19,234 bases of DNA from QAMX01 sp964515055 (GCA_964515055.1 CAZEUG010000032.1:1-19234); one strand, 5' to 3'; numbered from the stretch's first letter, positions 1-7,959 are shown. Numbers and translations: made by a program. Notes: generated by a model not told the origin, from the sequence alone.

Positions 1-110
1 CGATCGAATGAACACCTCGTTTGACCGGGTGTTGCACTTCATATGATAACACGCCTTGCTCCCGCCGGGGATGGGGAGGAAAGCGCTTCCCCGCAGAGGC
101 GGACTTCAGG

Positions 111-176
111 AAGCAACCAAAGGCTCGCCTGTGTAAAGGGAGCTGGCGCGAAACGCCTGAAGGATGGCTGTTACCG
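111..176 (+). repeat. degenerate dispersed hairpin repeat
   Basis: The segment begins AGCAACCAAAGGCTC, which is also found on the minus strand inside both 290-bp units (near 8371-8385 and 8661-8675). It contains two small stems: an imperfect GCTC...GAGC stem around 123-143 and GGCG-CGAAA-CGCC at 145-157. I know hairpin repeats starting with an AAGGCTCCCTT...AAGGGAGC stem from Oscillospiraceae-type genomes, and this looks like a mutated copy. No function is visible. Confidence 0.55.
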
Positions 177-208
177 GAGGAATTCCATTATCCGCAGCTG
201 CCCATATC

Positions 209-243
209 GCAAAAAATAAAGAAGCTCCCTCTGACGAGGGAGC
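209..243 (-). terminator. Rho-independent terminator of gtrA-csbB-yfhO, repeat-derived
   Basis: Read on the minus strand, an 8-bp perfect stem GCTCCCTC with a 4-nt loop (GTCA) and partner GAGGGAGC (224-243) is followed by a T-rich tail (complement of 211-223: TTCTTTATTTTTT). This is the first good terminator after the yfhO stop codon, although it lies about 210 bp beyond it. The same stem sequence recurs inside the 290-bp repeats at 8306-8327 and 8596-8617, but without the T tract. Termination is inferred from structure. Confidence 0.7.
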
Positions 244-454
244 CAAGGCGATCGGGTGAAGCTGGGTGGTTGGAGGAGGAGGCAGCTCCGCATGCGACTG
301 CAAGCCCATGTCCCTCTTACACAGGGTGGTACCATGTCAGCCGCTGCGGGGTGCAGGGGAGGCTTTGGAGGTTGCCCGATATCGGCAGCGCAGCTGCGCA
401 GGGGACTTGGTGGATGCCCTGACGGGAACATCCGCTCCTTACGCGGGCGGGTGT

Positions 455-3355
455 CTATTCCTCCTTGGAATTGTCTGCGTCTGCAAAGAGGATGCGGCAG
501 GCGCGCTGCATTTGTTCCGTTTTGGTGGCGTCCTCTTCGGCTTCAGCCGCGTCCGACAGCGCCGCATCTGAGCCAGCCACGTCCGCTCCGGCTGCGTCCG
601 TTGCGGTGCGGCGTCCCAGCGCGCAGAGTGCAGACAGCGTCAGGCCGTGCTTCCGGCACATCCGCTGGAAGCAGACGATCCCGATCAAAAGCAGCAGGGA
701 GAGCCCGGACAGGATGCAGGAGTAGACAAAGTAGTCCGGCAGGAACCGGAGAGTGATGCTGTGCGTGCCGGCGGACAGGTGGATGCCGATCAGACCATCC
801 TCGGTGCGGAGGACGTCTGCATCCCTGCCGTCCACGGTGACGTGCCAGCCGGGTTCATACGGGATGGAGAAATAGAGCAGGTCGCCCTCGTTTGCGGTGA
901 TATCCATCGAGAAGCGCGTCGTGCTCGTCTGCGTAAAGTTCTGCACGGCAGCGCGCAGCGGTGCAAAATACTGTTCAAACAGCTCCGCATTGAAGGAATA
1001 GAACAGCTCATCCTTCAGGAAAACCTCCTCGCTGCCGCCCTGGCTCTTGAGCGGAAGACCGATCAGGAGCGTGGCTTCCTCGTCCGATGCGTACTGGCCG
1101 AGCGGGACAATGCCGTCATCGTCGTTGCTGGTGAGGTAGGTATCGAAAAATTCACCGTTGAGCCAGAGGTTGACCTTGCGGTAATAGTCTGTCGGGAAGG
1201 CGGCATACAGCGTCTGCCCCTCCACCCCGCGGATTCGGTATTCGATGTGGCAGTTCTCGTCGGAGGTCTCCGCATAATATTTGGTATAGCCCTGCGCATA
1301 GGCGCGGGTTTCGATGTTTTCGTAGCTGACAGTTACCTGATTCGACGGGATGGGGCAGTAGAAGGGGAGAACCTCCTCACTGCCGACCATGGCGGACAGC
1401 ATGGTGTTCTGAATCACAAACGGGTTATCCGTCTCCAGCTCCGCGTCATAGCCGTTGTATTGGCCGGAAACCGGGAAGCAGAGCGGCATGGTGTGTTCAT
1501 TTTCGTAGATATAGATGTCGCCCTCCTGGTGCAGCAGCGTGAGCCCGTTGTTGGAGGCGTTCTTCTGGAACACGTATTTGATGCCGATGATGGAGTCTGT
1601 GGACAGCACCGGCGCGGAATATTCCGTCCAGTGCGCGCCGACCGGATACCCCAGCTTTTTGATGTAGTTGATGCCGTCACTGTTCAGTGTGGAGCTGGAG
1701 TGGCTGATGCCCTTCATGCCGAGCGCAAACGGGTCGTTGACGCAGCGCATATAGGTTTTTTCCGACCGGTAAAACCCGGTGTCGTACGCCTTCAGCCATT
1801 CGGCTGCGGGCAGTGACTGATCGACAAAATCGCGGTAGGAGGTGCGGGAGGAAAAGACAACGTCCTGATCGACCCGGACGAGCGTCGTGATGCCGTTTGC
1901 ATACAGCTCCATGCAGACGAGCCCCAGCAGAACGCCCATGGTGACCCTGGAACGCGCACCGTCCCGATAGGCGTCGAAGGCCAGAAAGCTGAAATACAGC
2001 ATCAGAATCAGCAGGCCGCCCCAGACGGTGATGCGCTCATCGACATACTCGAACACATCGCCCTTGGCCTGTGTATAGAGGATCATGACCAGCACCAGCA
2101 GTGCGGCGCGCGCAACCGATGCGACGGTGTAGCCACCCTTGACGTGGGCGAACGCGTCGTACGCCATGACCAGCAGGAAGGCGCAGAGCAGGAAGGAGTA
2201 GCGGTAGTTCAGCCAGTTCGGATTCTGGAAGCCGTGCCAGACGAGGTCAGCCGTCGAGACCTGCATACTCATCAGCAGGAAGAACAGCATGGCCGCAGCG
2301 CCGATCTTTTTGCGGACACAGATGTTGCGGTTGGTAAAGAACAGCGGAACGAGCAGCAGTGTCAGCGTCCCGGTGAAGAGCGTCGGCAGCCCTTCCGGCC
2401 GACACGTGTCATATGCACCAAACAGCAGCTTCGGAATCAGCTCCACAAAGTCGAATTTGGCCTTGGGTGTGAAGTTCGGGGAGGAAAAATCCATTTTGCC
2501 GAGCGTCAGCGAATGGTACGCCGGAATCAGCATAAACGCAGCAATCCCGGCAGAGAGGAAGGAAAAGAAGGCAAACAGCAGCCCCTTTTTCACAAAACGG
2601 CGGCCACTGCCCTTGCCGCCCTCCCGCGTCGTGAACCAGACGTAGAGAAAATAGGCGGCCGTGAAAATGGCGACCATGTAGCCAATGTAGAAGTTGGAAA
2701 TAAAGACGAGCGACAGCACAACGGTGTAGAGCAGGTATTTGTTTTCGCGAATCAGCTGCTCCACGCCGAGCATGATCAGCGGCAGACCAATGACGGCGTC
2801 CAGCCACATCGGATCCATCTGCTGCATGACCATGTACGTCATCAGTGCATACATACAGGAGACAATCAGAATGCGGGTGTTTTCGCCGCCGCGTGTTTTC
2901 TTCAGGTAGTAGGCGAAGGACAAGGCGGCGCAGCCGGTGCGCAGAAGCGCCGTTGTCAGGAGCGCTTCAGTGATCAGCGTTTTCGGGAAGAGCAGATAGA
3001 TCAGCATGAACGGGCTGCCCATGTAATAGGCGTTGAGCCCGAAGGTTTCACCGCCGAGCGTCCGGCTCCAGCTGTAAATCAGGCTGCCGTCGCCGAGAAT
3101 GGCATCGCGGAAGCCCTCATAATAATAGATATACTGCGCGTTCAGATCGAGGACGAGCAGCGAATCGTTGCCGAAGGGGAAGACCTGAAACGTGATATAG
3201 CACAGCTCCAGCACGGCCATCGGCAGGAAAAACGCCAGCAGGTACAGCTTGCGATTCTGTCGGTCGCGGCCGAGCATCAGCCGGTCGCGCAGGCGGCGTT
3301 TCCGGGATGCGGATCGTTTTTCAGAAAAGGTTGTGCGTTCTGTAGATTGCTCCAT
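455..3355 (-). CDS. yfhO: YfhO-family GT-C glycosyltransferase (966 aa)
   Basis: A large polytopic membrane protein of the YfhO family. In Bacillus and Listeria, YfhO-type proteins are thought to transfer a sugar from an undecaprenyl-phosphate carrier to lipoteichoic or wall teichoic acid outside the membrane, working with CsbB and a GtrA/GtcA protein. The first membrane segment (about 37-60) is followed by an extracytoplasmic loop with DLNAQY (D70-Q74), which matches the acidic loop motif of GT-C enzymes. About a dozen hydrophobic segments run to roughly residue 490, then a long extracellular domain to about 885, one last membrane segment (about 885-910), and a cytoplasmic tail. The tail is unusually rich in Ala, Asp and Glu (about 918-945). 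The start has GGAGG 8 nt upstream, and the gene begins 25 bp after csbB. The acceptor polymer and the sugar are not visible from sequence. Confidence 0.92.
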   Translation of the reverse strand: MEQSTERTTFSEKRSASRKRRLRDRLMLGRDRQNRKLYLLAFFLPMAVLELCYITFQVFPFGNDSLLVLDLNAQYIYYYEGFRDAILGDGSLIYSWSRTLGGETFGLNAYYMGSPFMLIYLLFPKTLITEALLTTALLRTGCAALSFAYYLKKTRGGENTRILIVSCMYALMTYMVMQQMDPMWLDAVIGLPLIMLGVEQLIRENKYLLYTVVLSLVFISNFYIGYMVAIFTAAYFLYVWFTTREGGKGSGRRFVKKGLLFAFFSFLSAGIAAFMLIPAYHSLTLGKMDFSSPNFTPKAKFDFVELIPKLLFGAYDTCRPEGLPTLFTGTLTLLLVPLFFTNRNICVRKKIGAAAMLFFLLMSMQVSTADLVWHGFQNPNWLNYRYSFLLCAFLLVMAYDAFAHVKGGYTVASVARAALLVLVMILYTQAKGDVFEYVDERITVWGGLLILMLYFSFLAFDAYRDGARSRVTMGVLLGLVCMELYANGITTLVRVDQDVVFSSRTSYRDFVDQSLPAAEWLKAYDTGFYRSEKTYMRCVNDPFALGMKGISHSSSTLNSDGINYIKKLGYPVGAHWTEYSAPVLSTDSIIGIKYVFQKNASNNGLTLLHQEGDIYIYENEHTMPLCFPVSGQYNGYDAELETDNPFVIQNTMLSAMVGSEEVLPFYCPIPSNQVTVSYENIETRAYAQGYTKYYAETSDENCHIEYRIRGVEGQTLYAAFPTDYYRKVNLWLNGEFFDTYLTSNDDDGIVPLGQYASDEEATLLIGLPLKSQGGSEEVFLKDELFYSFNAELFEQYFAPLRAAVQNFTQTSTTRFSMDITANEGDLLYFSIPYEPGWHVTVDGRDADVLRTEDGLIGIHLSAGTHSITLRFLPDYFVYSCILSGLSLLLLIGIVCFQRMCRKHGLTLSALCALGRRTATDAAGADVAGSDAALSDAAEAEEDATKTEQMQRACRILFADADNSKEE

Positions 3356-3380
3356 GATTGAATCCTCCGTTGAGATTGGG

Positions 3381-4343
3381 TCAGGCTGCGCGGTCGGTTC
3401 GTTCCGAAATCAGATAGCGCGGCCTGTGCTTCAGCTCCTCATAGATGCGCGCCAGGTAGTAGCCGAGAATGCCGAGGGCGATCATGATCAGGCTGAGGAA
3501 AATCCCGATGACCGACAGCGCGGCACAGAGCATCTCGACGCTTTCGCGCCCGAATGAATGGAAGATGGTGAACACACCGAGGACAACCGAGAGCAGGATA
3601 CCGATCAGCCCGGCGGCGGTCACGAACTGCAACGGTGCCGTGGTGAAGGAAGCGATGGAGGAGAGCGCCATCCGGACGAGCTTTTTCGGGGAGAACTTGG
3701 ACGAACCGGCGTTGCGCGCCTGCACGTCAAACAGGACGGTTTCCGTGTGAAAGCCGACCCAGCTGCTCATGCCGCGGAAGAAGGTCTGACGCTCCGGCAT
3801 CTCGTTCAGCGCGTCCAGCACGCGGCGATCCATCAGCTTGAAGTCGGACGCGTCATTCAGGTCAAAGCCGCTCATGGCCCGGAGAAGGCCGTAAAAGGTT
3901 TTGGTAAACAGCTTGTAGATCAGCCGTTCCTTGCCGCGTGTCCGTTTTTTGGCTTCAACGATATCAACGGTGCTGTTTTTCCAGATCGCGTACATCTCCG
4001 CGATGACAGCCGGCGGAAATTGCAGATCGGCATCGGAAATCACGCAGCAGTCGCCTCTTGCGGCGGACAGCCCGGCAAACATGGCACCCTCCTTGCCGAA
4101 ATTGCGCGACAGCCGCAGACCGCGGATGCGTGCATCCTGTGCGGCGGCGTCGGCAATCACGGCCCAGGTGCGGTCTGTGGAGCCGTCATCGACAAGAATC
4201 AGCTCATAGGGAATGGAATGCGGCTCCAACGCTTCGGCAACGGCGGCAAGCAGCGCCGGAAGGTTGTCCGCTTCGTTCATGGCGGGGACAACAATGGACA
4301 GCAGCCCATTGCCCAGACGGTTTGGTTCAGTCATGTGCTTCAT
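3381..4343 (-). CDS. csbB: CsbB-like membrane GT2 glycosyltransferase (undecaprenyl-phosphate sugar synthase)
   Basis: A family 2, polyprenyl-phosphate-type glycosyltransferase. By family knowledge it joins a sugar from a UDP donor to undecaprenyl phosphate on the inner face of the membrane. Visible motifs in order: LSIVVPAMNE at the N-terminus, VDDGSTD (UDP/metal binding), DADLQFPP (catalytic metal site, usually DADLQDPP), DFKLMDRR and FRGMSSWVGF, then two C-terminal membrane segments and a short basic tail, as in CsbB/GtrB proteins. The start is chosen at 4343, where ATGA overlaps the gtrA stop by 4 bp. An in-frame ATG at 4334 has better spacing (10 nt) from the AGGAGG at the end of gtrA and may be the real start. 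A longer frame to 4385 lies inside gtrA and is unlikely. The donor sugar (glucose or GlcNAc are typical) cannot be told. Confidence 0.9.
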   Translation of the reverse strand: MKHMTEPNRLGNGLLSIVVPAMNEADNLPALLAAVAEALEPHSIPYELILVDDGSTDRTWAVIADAAAQDARIRGLRLSRNFGKEGAMFAGLSAARGDCCVISDADLQFPPAVIAEMYAIWKNSTVDIVEAKKRTRGKERLIYKLFTKTFYGLLRAMSGFDLNDASDFKLMDRRVLDALNEMPERQTFFRGMSSWVGFHTETVLFDVQARNAGSSKFSPKKLVRMALSSIASFTTAPLQFVTAAGLIGILLSVVLGVFTIFHSFGRESVEMLCAALSVIGIFLSLIMIALGILGYYLARIYEELKHRPRYLISERTDRAA

Positions 4344-4783
4344 CCCTCCTGATCCTGTTTGGTTGGCTGCCTGAAAATCAGACATTTGCTGAGTACGTAG
4401 TTGATGATGACAACGAGGACGCTGGCCGCCAGCTTGACGAGCCAGACGTTGATGCCGAGCAGGTTGTCCCCCAGATACATGATCAGGGTTTCCAGCCCGA
4501 GCGAGCAGAGCCGCGCCGCGAGGAAGGAGAGCGTTTCCCGCGTGACGGTGGCGCGGTCGGAAGCGCGGCTTTCAAAAACCAGCAGCTTGTTCGTCACGAA
4601 AGCGAACAGAACGGCGACAATCCAGGCCAGGGTGTTGGCGCCGAGCGCCTTCAGCAGCCGAATGTGCAGGACGTCGTAAAAGAGCCAGAGCGAGGCGTAA
4701 TTCACAAGGGTAGTCAGCCCGCCGAATATGAGATACAGCAGCACTTCCCGATATTTTTTGCAGAGACACCGAATGGTTTCCAT
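4340..4783 (-). CDS. gtrA: GtrA/GtcA-family membrane protein (probable lipid-linked sugar flippase)
   Basis: A 147-residue protein with four hydrophobic segments, the size and layout of the GtrA family. It starts with a short basic N-terminus and has LIFGGLTTLVNYASLW in the first segment and the C-terminal IINYVLSKCLIF, both typical. GtrA proteins are thought to flip undecaprenyl-phosphate-linked sugars across the membrane between a CsbB-type synthase and a YfhO/GT-C transferase, which is exactly the gene set here. It is the first gene of the operon, with an AAGG-type ribosome binding site, a sigma-A-like promoter about 60 bp upstream, and a 4-bp overlap with csbB suggesting translational coupling. 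Flippase activity is inferred from the family. Confidence 0.88.
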   Translation of the reverse strand: METIRCLCKKYREVLLYLIFGGLTTLVNYASLWLFYDVLHIRLLKALGANTLAWIVAVLFAFVTNKLLVFESRASDRATVTRETLSFLAARLCSLGLETLIMYLGDNLLGINVWLVKLAASVLVVIINYVLSKCLIFRQPTKQDQEG

Positions 4784-4815
4784 GCCTGTAACCTTCCCAT
4801 CTGATCAAGTATGGC

Positions 4816-4833
4816 GGCGGCAAAAAAGCCGCC
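4816..4833 (-). promoter_or_regulatory. leader stem-loop of the gtrA operon
   Basis: A perfect 6-bp stem GGCGGC / GCCGCC separated by six T residues on the transcript strand. It lies between the predicted start of transcription and gtrA, about 33 nt before the start codon. There is no T tract after it, so it is not a normal terminator. It could affect leader stability or be incidental. Confidence 0.4.
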
Positions 4834-4840
4834 TGGGAAT

Positions 4841-4869
4841 ATGATATAACAAAACCGCGAAAAAATCAA
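4841..4869 (-). promoter_or_regulatory. sigma-A-like promoter of gtrA-csbB-yfhO
   Basis: On the minus strand, TTGATT (4864-4869), a 17-bp spacer and TATCAT (4841-4846) form a good vegetative promoter pointing into gtrA. Transcription should begin near 4834, leaving a leader of about 50 nt. Confidence 0.65.
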
Positions 4870-4935
4870 GGAACGAAGGGCGGAAAATGCGAACATCGAA
4901 AAAAAATTACAGGTTGCGCCCCCAAAAAACAGACA

Positions 4936-4955
4936 ACGTTACCAAACTGTAACGT
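4936..4955. promoter_or_regulatory. 7-bp inverted repeat, candidate operator
   Basis: ACGTTAC - CAAACT - GTAACGT is a perfect inverted repeat with a 6-nt centre. It overlaps the place where the -35 element of the plus-strand promoter should be (about 4953-4958) and lies about 67 bp upstream of the -35 of the divergent gtrA promoter. Size and symmetry fit a dimeric repressor or activator site. No regulator gene is adjacent, so the protein is unknown. Confidence 0.5.
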
Positions 4956-4972
4956 CATTCGATTTTCGACTG

Positions 4973-4981
4973 TGGTATAAT
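4973..4981 (+). promoter_or_regulatory. extended -10 promoter of the MBOAT-DHHW operon
   Basis: TGG followed by a consensus TATAAT (4976-4981). The region 17 bp upstream (CGTCAT) is a weak -35 element and is covered by the inverted repeat at 4936-4955, so the promoter probably depends on its extended -10 element or on a bound regulator. Transcription should start near 4988, about 73 nt before the chosen MBOAT start. Confidence 0.65.
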
Positions 4982-5060
4982 ATGCATATTGGGCAGACCG
5001 TTTGACGCGGCACATTGCACGCCGGTTCGCCTGGGATTTTCCTGCTGGAGTATGTGCGAT

Positions 5061-6473
5061 ATGGTTTTTTCAACATTGACCTTTTTATATGTGTTTTTCC
5101 CGATTTGTCTGGGGCTGTATTTTCTGATGCCGTCCCTCCGCGCCAAAAATACCGTGCTGCTGATCATGAGCCTGATCTTCTATGCCTGGGGCGAGCCGGT
5201 CTGTCTGCTGCTGATCATGTTCACGGCGTTTATGAACTATCTCTGTGGCCGACAGATTGCGGATGCGCGGGACAGCCGTGGGCGAAAGCGATGGCTGATC
5301 GTTTCCGTGGTGGTCAGTCTGGGGCTGCTCTTCCTCTTCAAGTACACGGGATTCCTGATCACCAACCTGAACCGCATCCCCGGCGTGCATCTGCCGGGCT
5401 GGAACATCGCTCTGCCGATCGGCATTTCCTTCTACACCTTCCAGGCCATGTCCTATACCATTGACCTGTACCGGAACGAGGCACGCGTCCAGCGCTCCTA
5501 TGCGGACTTCCTGCTGTATGTTTCGCTGTTCCCGCAGCTGATCGCCGGGCCGATCGTCCGCTATGTCGATGTGCAGAACGAAATTGAAAAGCGCACCACA
5601 ACGGCGGAAGAATTCGTGATGGGCATCACGCGCTTTGCAGTCGGGATGGCGAAGAAGCTCCTGCTGGCCAACTACTGCGGCAGCGCGGCGGACAAGCTCC
5701 TCAAGGGGACGGATGCGTCCGCTCTGGGCGGCTGGCTCGGTCTGGTGCTGTTCGCCTTCCAGATTTACTTCGACTTTTCCGGCTATTCGGACATGGCCAT
5801 CGGCCTTGGCCGGATGTTCGGCTTCCGCTTCCTCGAAAACTTCGATTACCCCTATACCTGCTCCTCCATCACGGATTTCTGGCGGCGCTGGCACATTTCC
5901 CTCTCGACCTGGTTCCGCGACTATGTGTACATTCCGCTGGGCGGCAACCGCCGCGGCAAGGCGCGTCAGGTGCTGAATCTCCTGATTGTCTGGTTTTTGA
6001 CCGGCTTCTGGCACGGTGCCAGCTGGAATTTCATCCTCTGGGGCCTGTATTTCTGTGTGCTGCTGATGCTGGAGAAATTCGTCTTTGCCGGGCTGATGCG
6101 GAAAATGCCCGCCGTGCTCCGGCACGCGCTGGCGCTCTTCTTTGTCCTGATGGGCTGGGCGCTGTTCTACTTCGAAGATCTGGCTGCGCTCGGCACGTTC
6201 CTCACACGCATCTTTGGCGGCGGCACGGCGGTCAGTACGCTGTCGCTCACGCTGCTTGAAAACAATTCGCTGCTGCTGCTCGTCTGCATTCTGGCATCCA
6301 CGCCGATTGGCCGTGTGATTCACTCCATCCACCTCGCCCTGATTCACGCCGGCGGCCCGCTGCGCAATCTGTCCATGGCGCTCCGCCTCGTGTTCAATAC
6401 CGTGATCATGACCGTCTGTACCATTGTCATGGTGACAAACTCGTACAACCCCTTCCTCTATTTCCGCTTCTGA
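5061..6473 (+). CDS. MBOAT-family polymer O-acyltransferase (AlgI/DltB/PatA-like), 470 aa
   Basis: A polytopic membrane-bound O-acyltransferase. Such proteins pass an acyl group, usually acetyl, from a cytoplasmic donor across the membrane to an extracytoplasmic partner that modifies a polysaccharide or teichoic acid. It opens with MVFSTLTFLYVFFP, the usual start of AlgI-type proteins. Family motifs include PIGISFYTFQAMSY, FPQLIAGPIVRY, FQIYFDFSGYSDMAIG, FWRRWHISLSTWFRDYVYIP (conserved His278) and the core TGFWHGASWNFILWG with the expected catalytic His318. The start at 5061 has GGAG 10 nt upstream; an ATG at 5052 sits too close to that site, and a longer frame from 4989 would begin almost at the predicted transcription start. 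The next gene, 22 bp downstream, is its DHHW partner. The donor and target polymer are unknown. Confidence 0.92.
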   Translation: MVFSTLTFLYVFFPICLGLYFLMPSLRAKNTVLLIMSLIFYAWGEPVCLLLIMFTAFMNYLCGRQIADARDSRGRKRWLIVSVVVSLGLLFLFKYTGFLITNLNRIPGVHLPGWNIALPIGISFYTFQAMSYTIDLYRNEARVQRSYADFLLYVSLFPQLIAGPIVRYVDVQNEIEKRTTTAEEFVMGITRFAVGMAKKLLLANYCGSAADKLLKGTDASALGGWLGLVLFAFQIYFDFSGYSDMAIGLGRMFGFRFLENFDYPYTCSSITDFWRRWHISLSTWFRDYVYIPLGGNRRGKARQVLNLLIVWFLTGFWHGASWNFILWGLYFCVLLMLEKFVFAGLMRKMPAVLRHALALFFVLMGWALFYFEDLAALGTFLTRIFGGGTAVSTLSLTLLENNSLLLLVCILASTPIGRVIHSIHLALIHAGGPLRNLSMALRLVFNTVIMTVCTIVMVTNSYNPFLYFRF

Positions 6474-6495
6474 ACCGCTTGGAAAGGACGATTTT

Positions 6496-7959
6496 ATGAA
6501 AAAATGGTATGCCGTGATCATCATCACCTTTCTTCTCCCGATTTATGTCCTGTTTTTCTATTCGGCATTCGATGTCGATGCCACCGTCTCGCAGGATGAA
6601 CAGCGGGTGCTGGCCACGATGCCGGAGCTGTCGCTGCGGTCGGTGCTGAAGGGCGATTTTGAATCCCAGTTTGAAACCTACTATTCAGACACCTTTCCCT
6701 TCCGGGAGGAGCTGCTGAAGACCAGCCGCGTCGTCAACCGGCTGTACGCCATCAGCTTTGGCGACGAATCCAGCATCCTGATTGACCGCGATGAGCAATG
6801 GGAGGGCGGAAGCTCGCTGATTGACTTCGGCCAGACCGATCAGACCACCGCATCCTCTGCGGTGACCACACCGCCGACGACGCCGGCCTCGGATGTCTCC
6901 GCACCGACGGATACGACGCCGACGGATACGACGCCGACGGAGACCACGCCGCCCGCCACGATGATGACCTCGTGGGTGGAGGTGACGAAGCCGAACACGA
7001 ACGATGCGTCGCCGGATGAGACGGATACGCCGAGCGATGTTGGCGCCATCCTCATGATCGGAAATGCCGCCATGGAGCATTATTACGGCGTGAATGACTC
7101 TCTGGACTATTACGCTGACTCGATCAATCGCCTGAACGCGGCGCTGCCGGACGTGCAGGTCTATGCCATGTTCTGCCCGACGTCCATTGAATTCAATGCA
7201 CCTGCCAAATACAGCTCCGGCATACGCTCCCAGCTCCGCGCCATGAATTACGCTTATTCCAAGCTCGATCTCGGCATTGTGCCGGTCAATACCTGGTCGT
7301 CACTGTATGCGCATCAGGATGAATACCTCTATTTCCGCACCGACCACCACTGGACGCAGCGCGGCGCATACTACGGCTATCGCGCCTTCTGCGAAGCGGC
7401 GGGGCTGACCCCGAACGAGCTCTCCGACTATGAAACCGGGTTCGTCGATGGCTTTGTCGGCACGATGTACTCCTTCACCGCCAAATACGCGCAGAGCGAG
7501 CGGCTGCTCAATAATCCGGACTCCGTCGAGTACTTCATGCCGCTGCATTCGGCGACCATGACGGCCTATCCGGATGCAACCATGACCGGCGGCGTCACGC
7601 GCTCCGTGATCGCCAGCCCCTCCTATGTGGAAAAGCTCCACCGGAGCAGCAAATACATGATGTTCCTCTGGGGCGATACGCCGCTTGTCCACATCGTCAG
7701 CGATACCGTCAAAAACGGCCGTGTGCTGATCGTGATCAAGGAGTCCTACGGCAACGCGCTGGTGCCGTTCCTGACGGATCACTTTGAAGAAATCTATGCC
7801 ATTGACCCGCGTGAATTCAACGGAAACAACGAGCCGACGCTGAACATCGTGGATTTTGCCAATGAGCACGGCGCGACCGATTTCCTCTTCGTCAACTACG
7901 CATTCTCGGCGCAGCCGTCGTTTATGAAGCTGTTCAACAAAATGCTGCCGGAAACGTAA
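6496..7959 (+). CDS. DHHW/AlgX-AlgJ-like exported O-acetyltransferase partner, 487 aa
   Basis: A protein with one N-terminal membrane anchor (about residues 5-24) and an extracytoplasmic SGNH-like domain of the DHHW family, the usual partner of MBOAT proteins in O-acetylation of exported polymers. The family motif is TDHHW (D283, H284), and S417 in KESYGNALVPF is the likely nucleophile, completing a Ser-Asp-His arrangement. An unusual Thr/Pro-rich stretch at about 117-157, with a three-fold PTDTT/PTETT repeat, interrupts the N-terminal part of the domain before AILMIGNAAMEHYY and looks like a flexible, exposed loop or linker. The start has GGAAAGGA 7 nt upstream. The gene ends the plus-strand operon and is followed by a 20-bp-stem hairpin. 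A related protein is encoded at 8853-9974. Confidence 0.88.
   Translation: MKKWYAVIIITFLLPIYVLFFYSAFDVDATVSQDEQRVLATMPELSLRSVLKGDFESQFETYYSDTFPFREELLKTSRVVNRLYAISFGDESSILIDRDEQWEGGSSLIDFGQTDQTTASSAVTTPPTTPASDVSAPTDTTPTDTTPTETTPPATMMTSWVEVTKPNTNDASPDETDTPSDVGAILMIGNAAMEHYYGVNDSLDYYADSINRLNAALPDVQVYAMFCPTSIEFNAPAKYSSGIRSQLRAMNYAYSKLDLGIVPVNTWSSLYAHQDEYLYFRTDHHWTQRGAYYGYRAFCEAAGLTPNELSDYETGFVDGFVGTMYSFTAKYAQSERLLNNPDSVEYFMPLHSATMTAYPDATMTGGVTRSVIASPSYVEKLHRSSKYMMFLWGDTPLVHIVSDTVKNGRVLIVIKESYGNALVPFLTDHFEEIYAIDPREFNGNNEPTLNIVDFANEHGATDFLFVNYAFSAQPSFMKLFNKMLPET
6906..6950 (+). repeat. in-frame 15-bp tandem repeat (Thr/Pro-rich)
   Basis: Three consecutive 15-bp units. The first two (6906-6920, 6921-6935) are identical, GACGGATACGACGCC, and the third (6936-6950) differs at three bases. 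Being a multiple of three, the repeat can gain or lose units without breaking the DHHW reading frame; each unit adds five residues of the PTDTT type. Confidence 0.75.

Larger units (their letters stand above)
1..454. other. non-coding region downstream of yfhO
   Basis: No convincing gene lies here; the open frames on both strands have no family resemblance and no good ribosome binding site. The stretch holds degenerate pieces of a dispersed repeat family (see 111-176 and 209-243), a short inverted repeat AACACC...GGTGTT at 11-16/28-33, a weak CCCT...AGGG stem near 312-325, a segment TCAGCCGCTGCGGG near 337-350 that also occurs at the junction of the 290-bp repeats near 8390-8700, and a 12-bp perfect palindrome GCGCAGCTGCGC at 388-399. 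It is best read as the repeat-rich 3' flank of the yfhO operon. Confidence 0.7.

Noticed and set aside
388..399. 12-bp palindrome GCGCAGCTGCGC
   Set aside because: Isolated, not next to a promoter, and easily expected by chance in GC-rich non-coding DNA.
647..3361. Long plus-strand frames (389 and 405 codons) opposite yfhO
   Set aside because: Both lie wholly on the antisense strand of a well-supported gene and show only shadow-type composition.
5085..6527. A 480-codon minus-strand open frame
   Set aside because: It is antisense to the MBOAT gene, has a composition rich in Gln, Glu, Arg and His typical of shadow frames, and has no domain.
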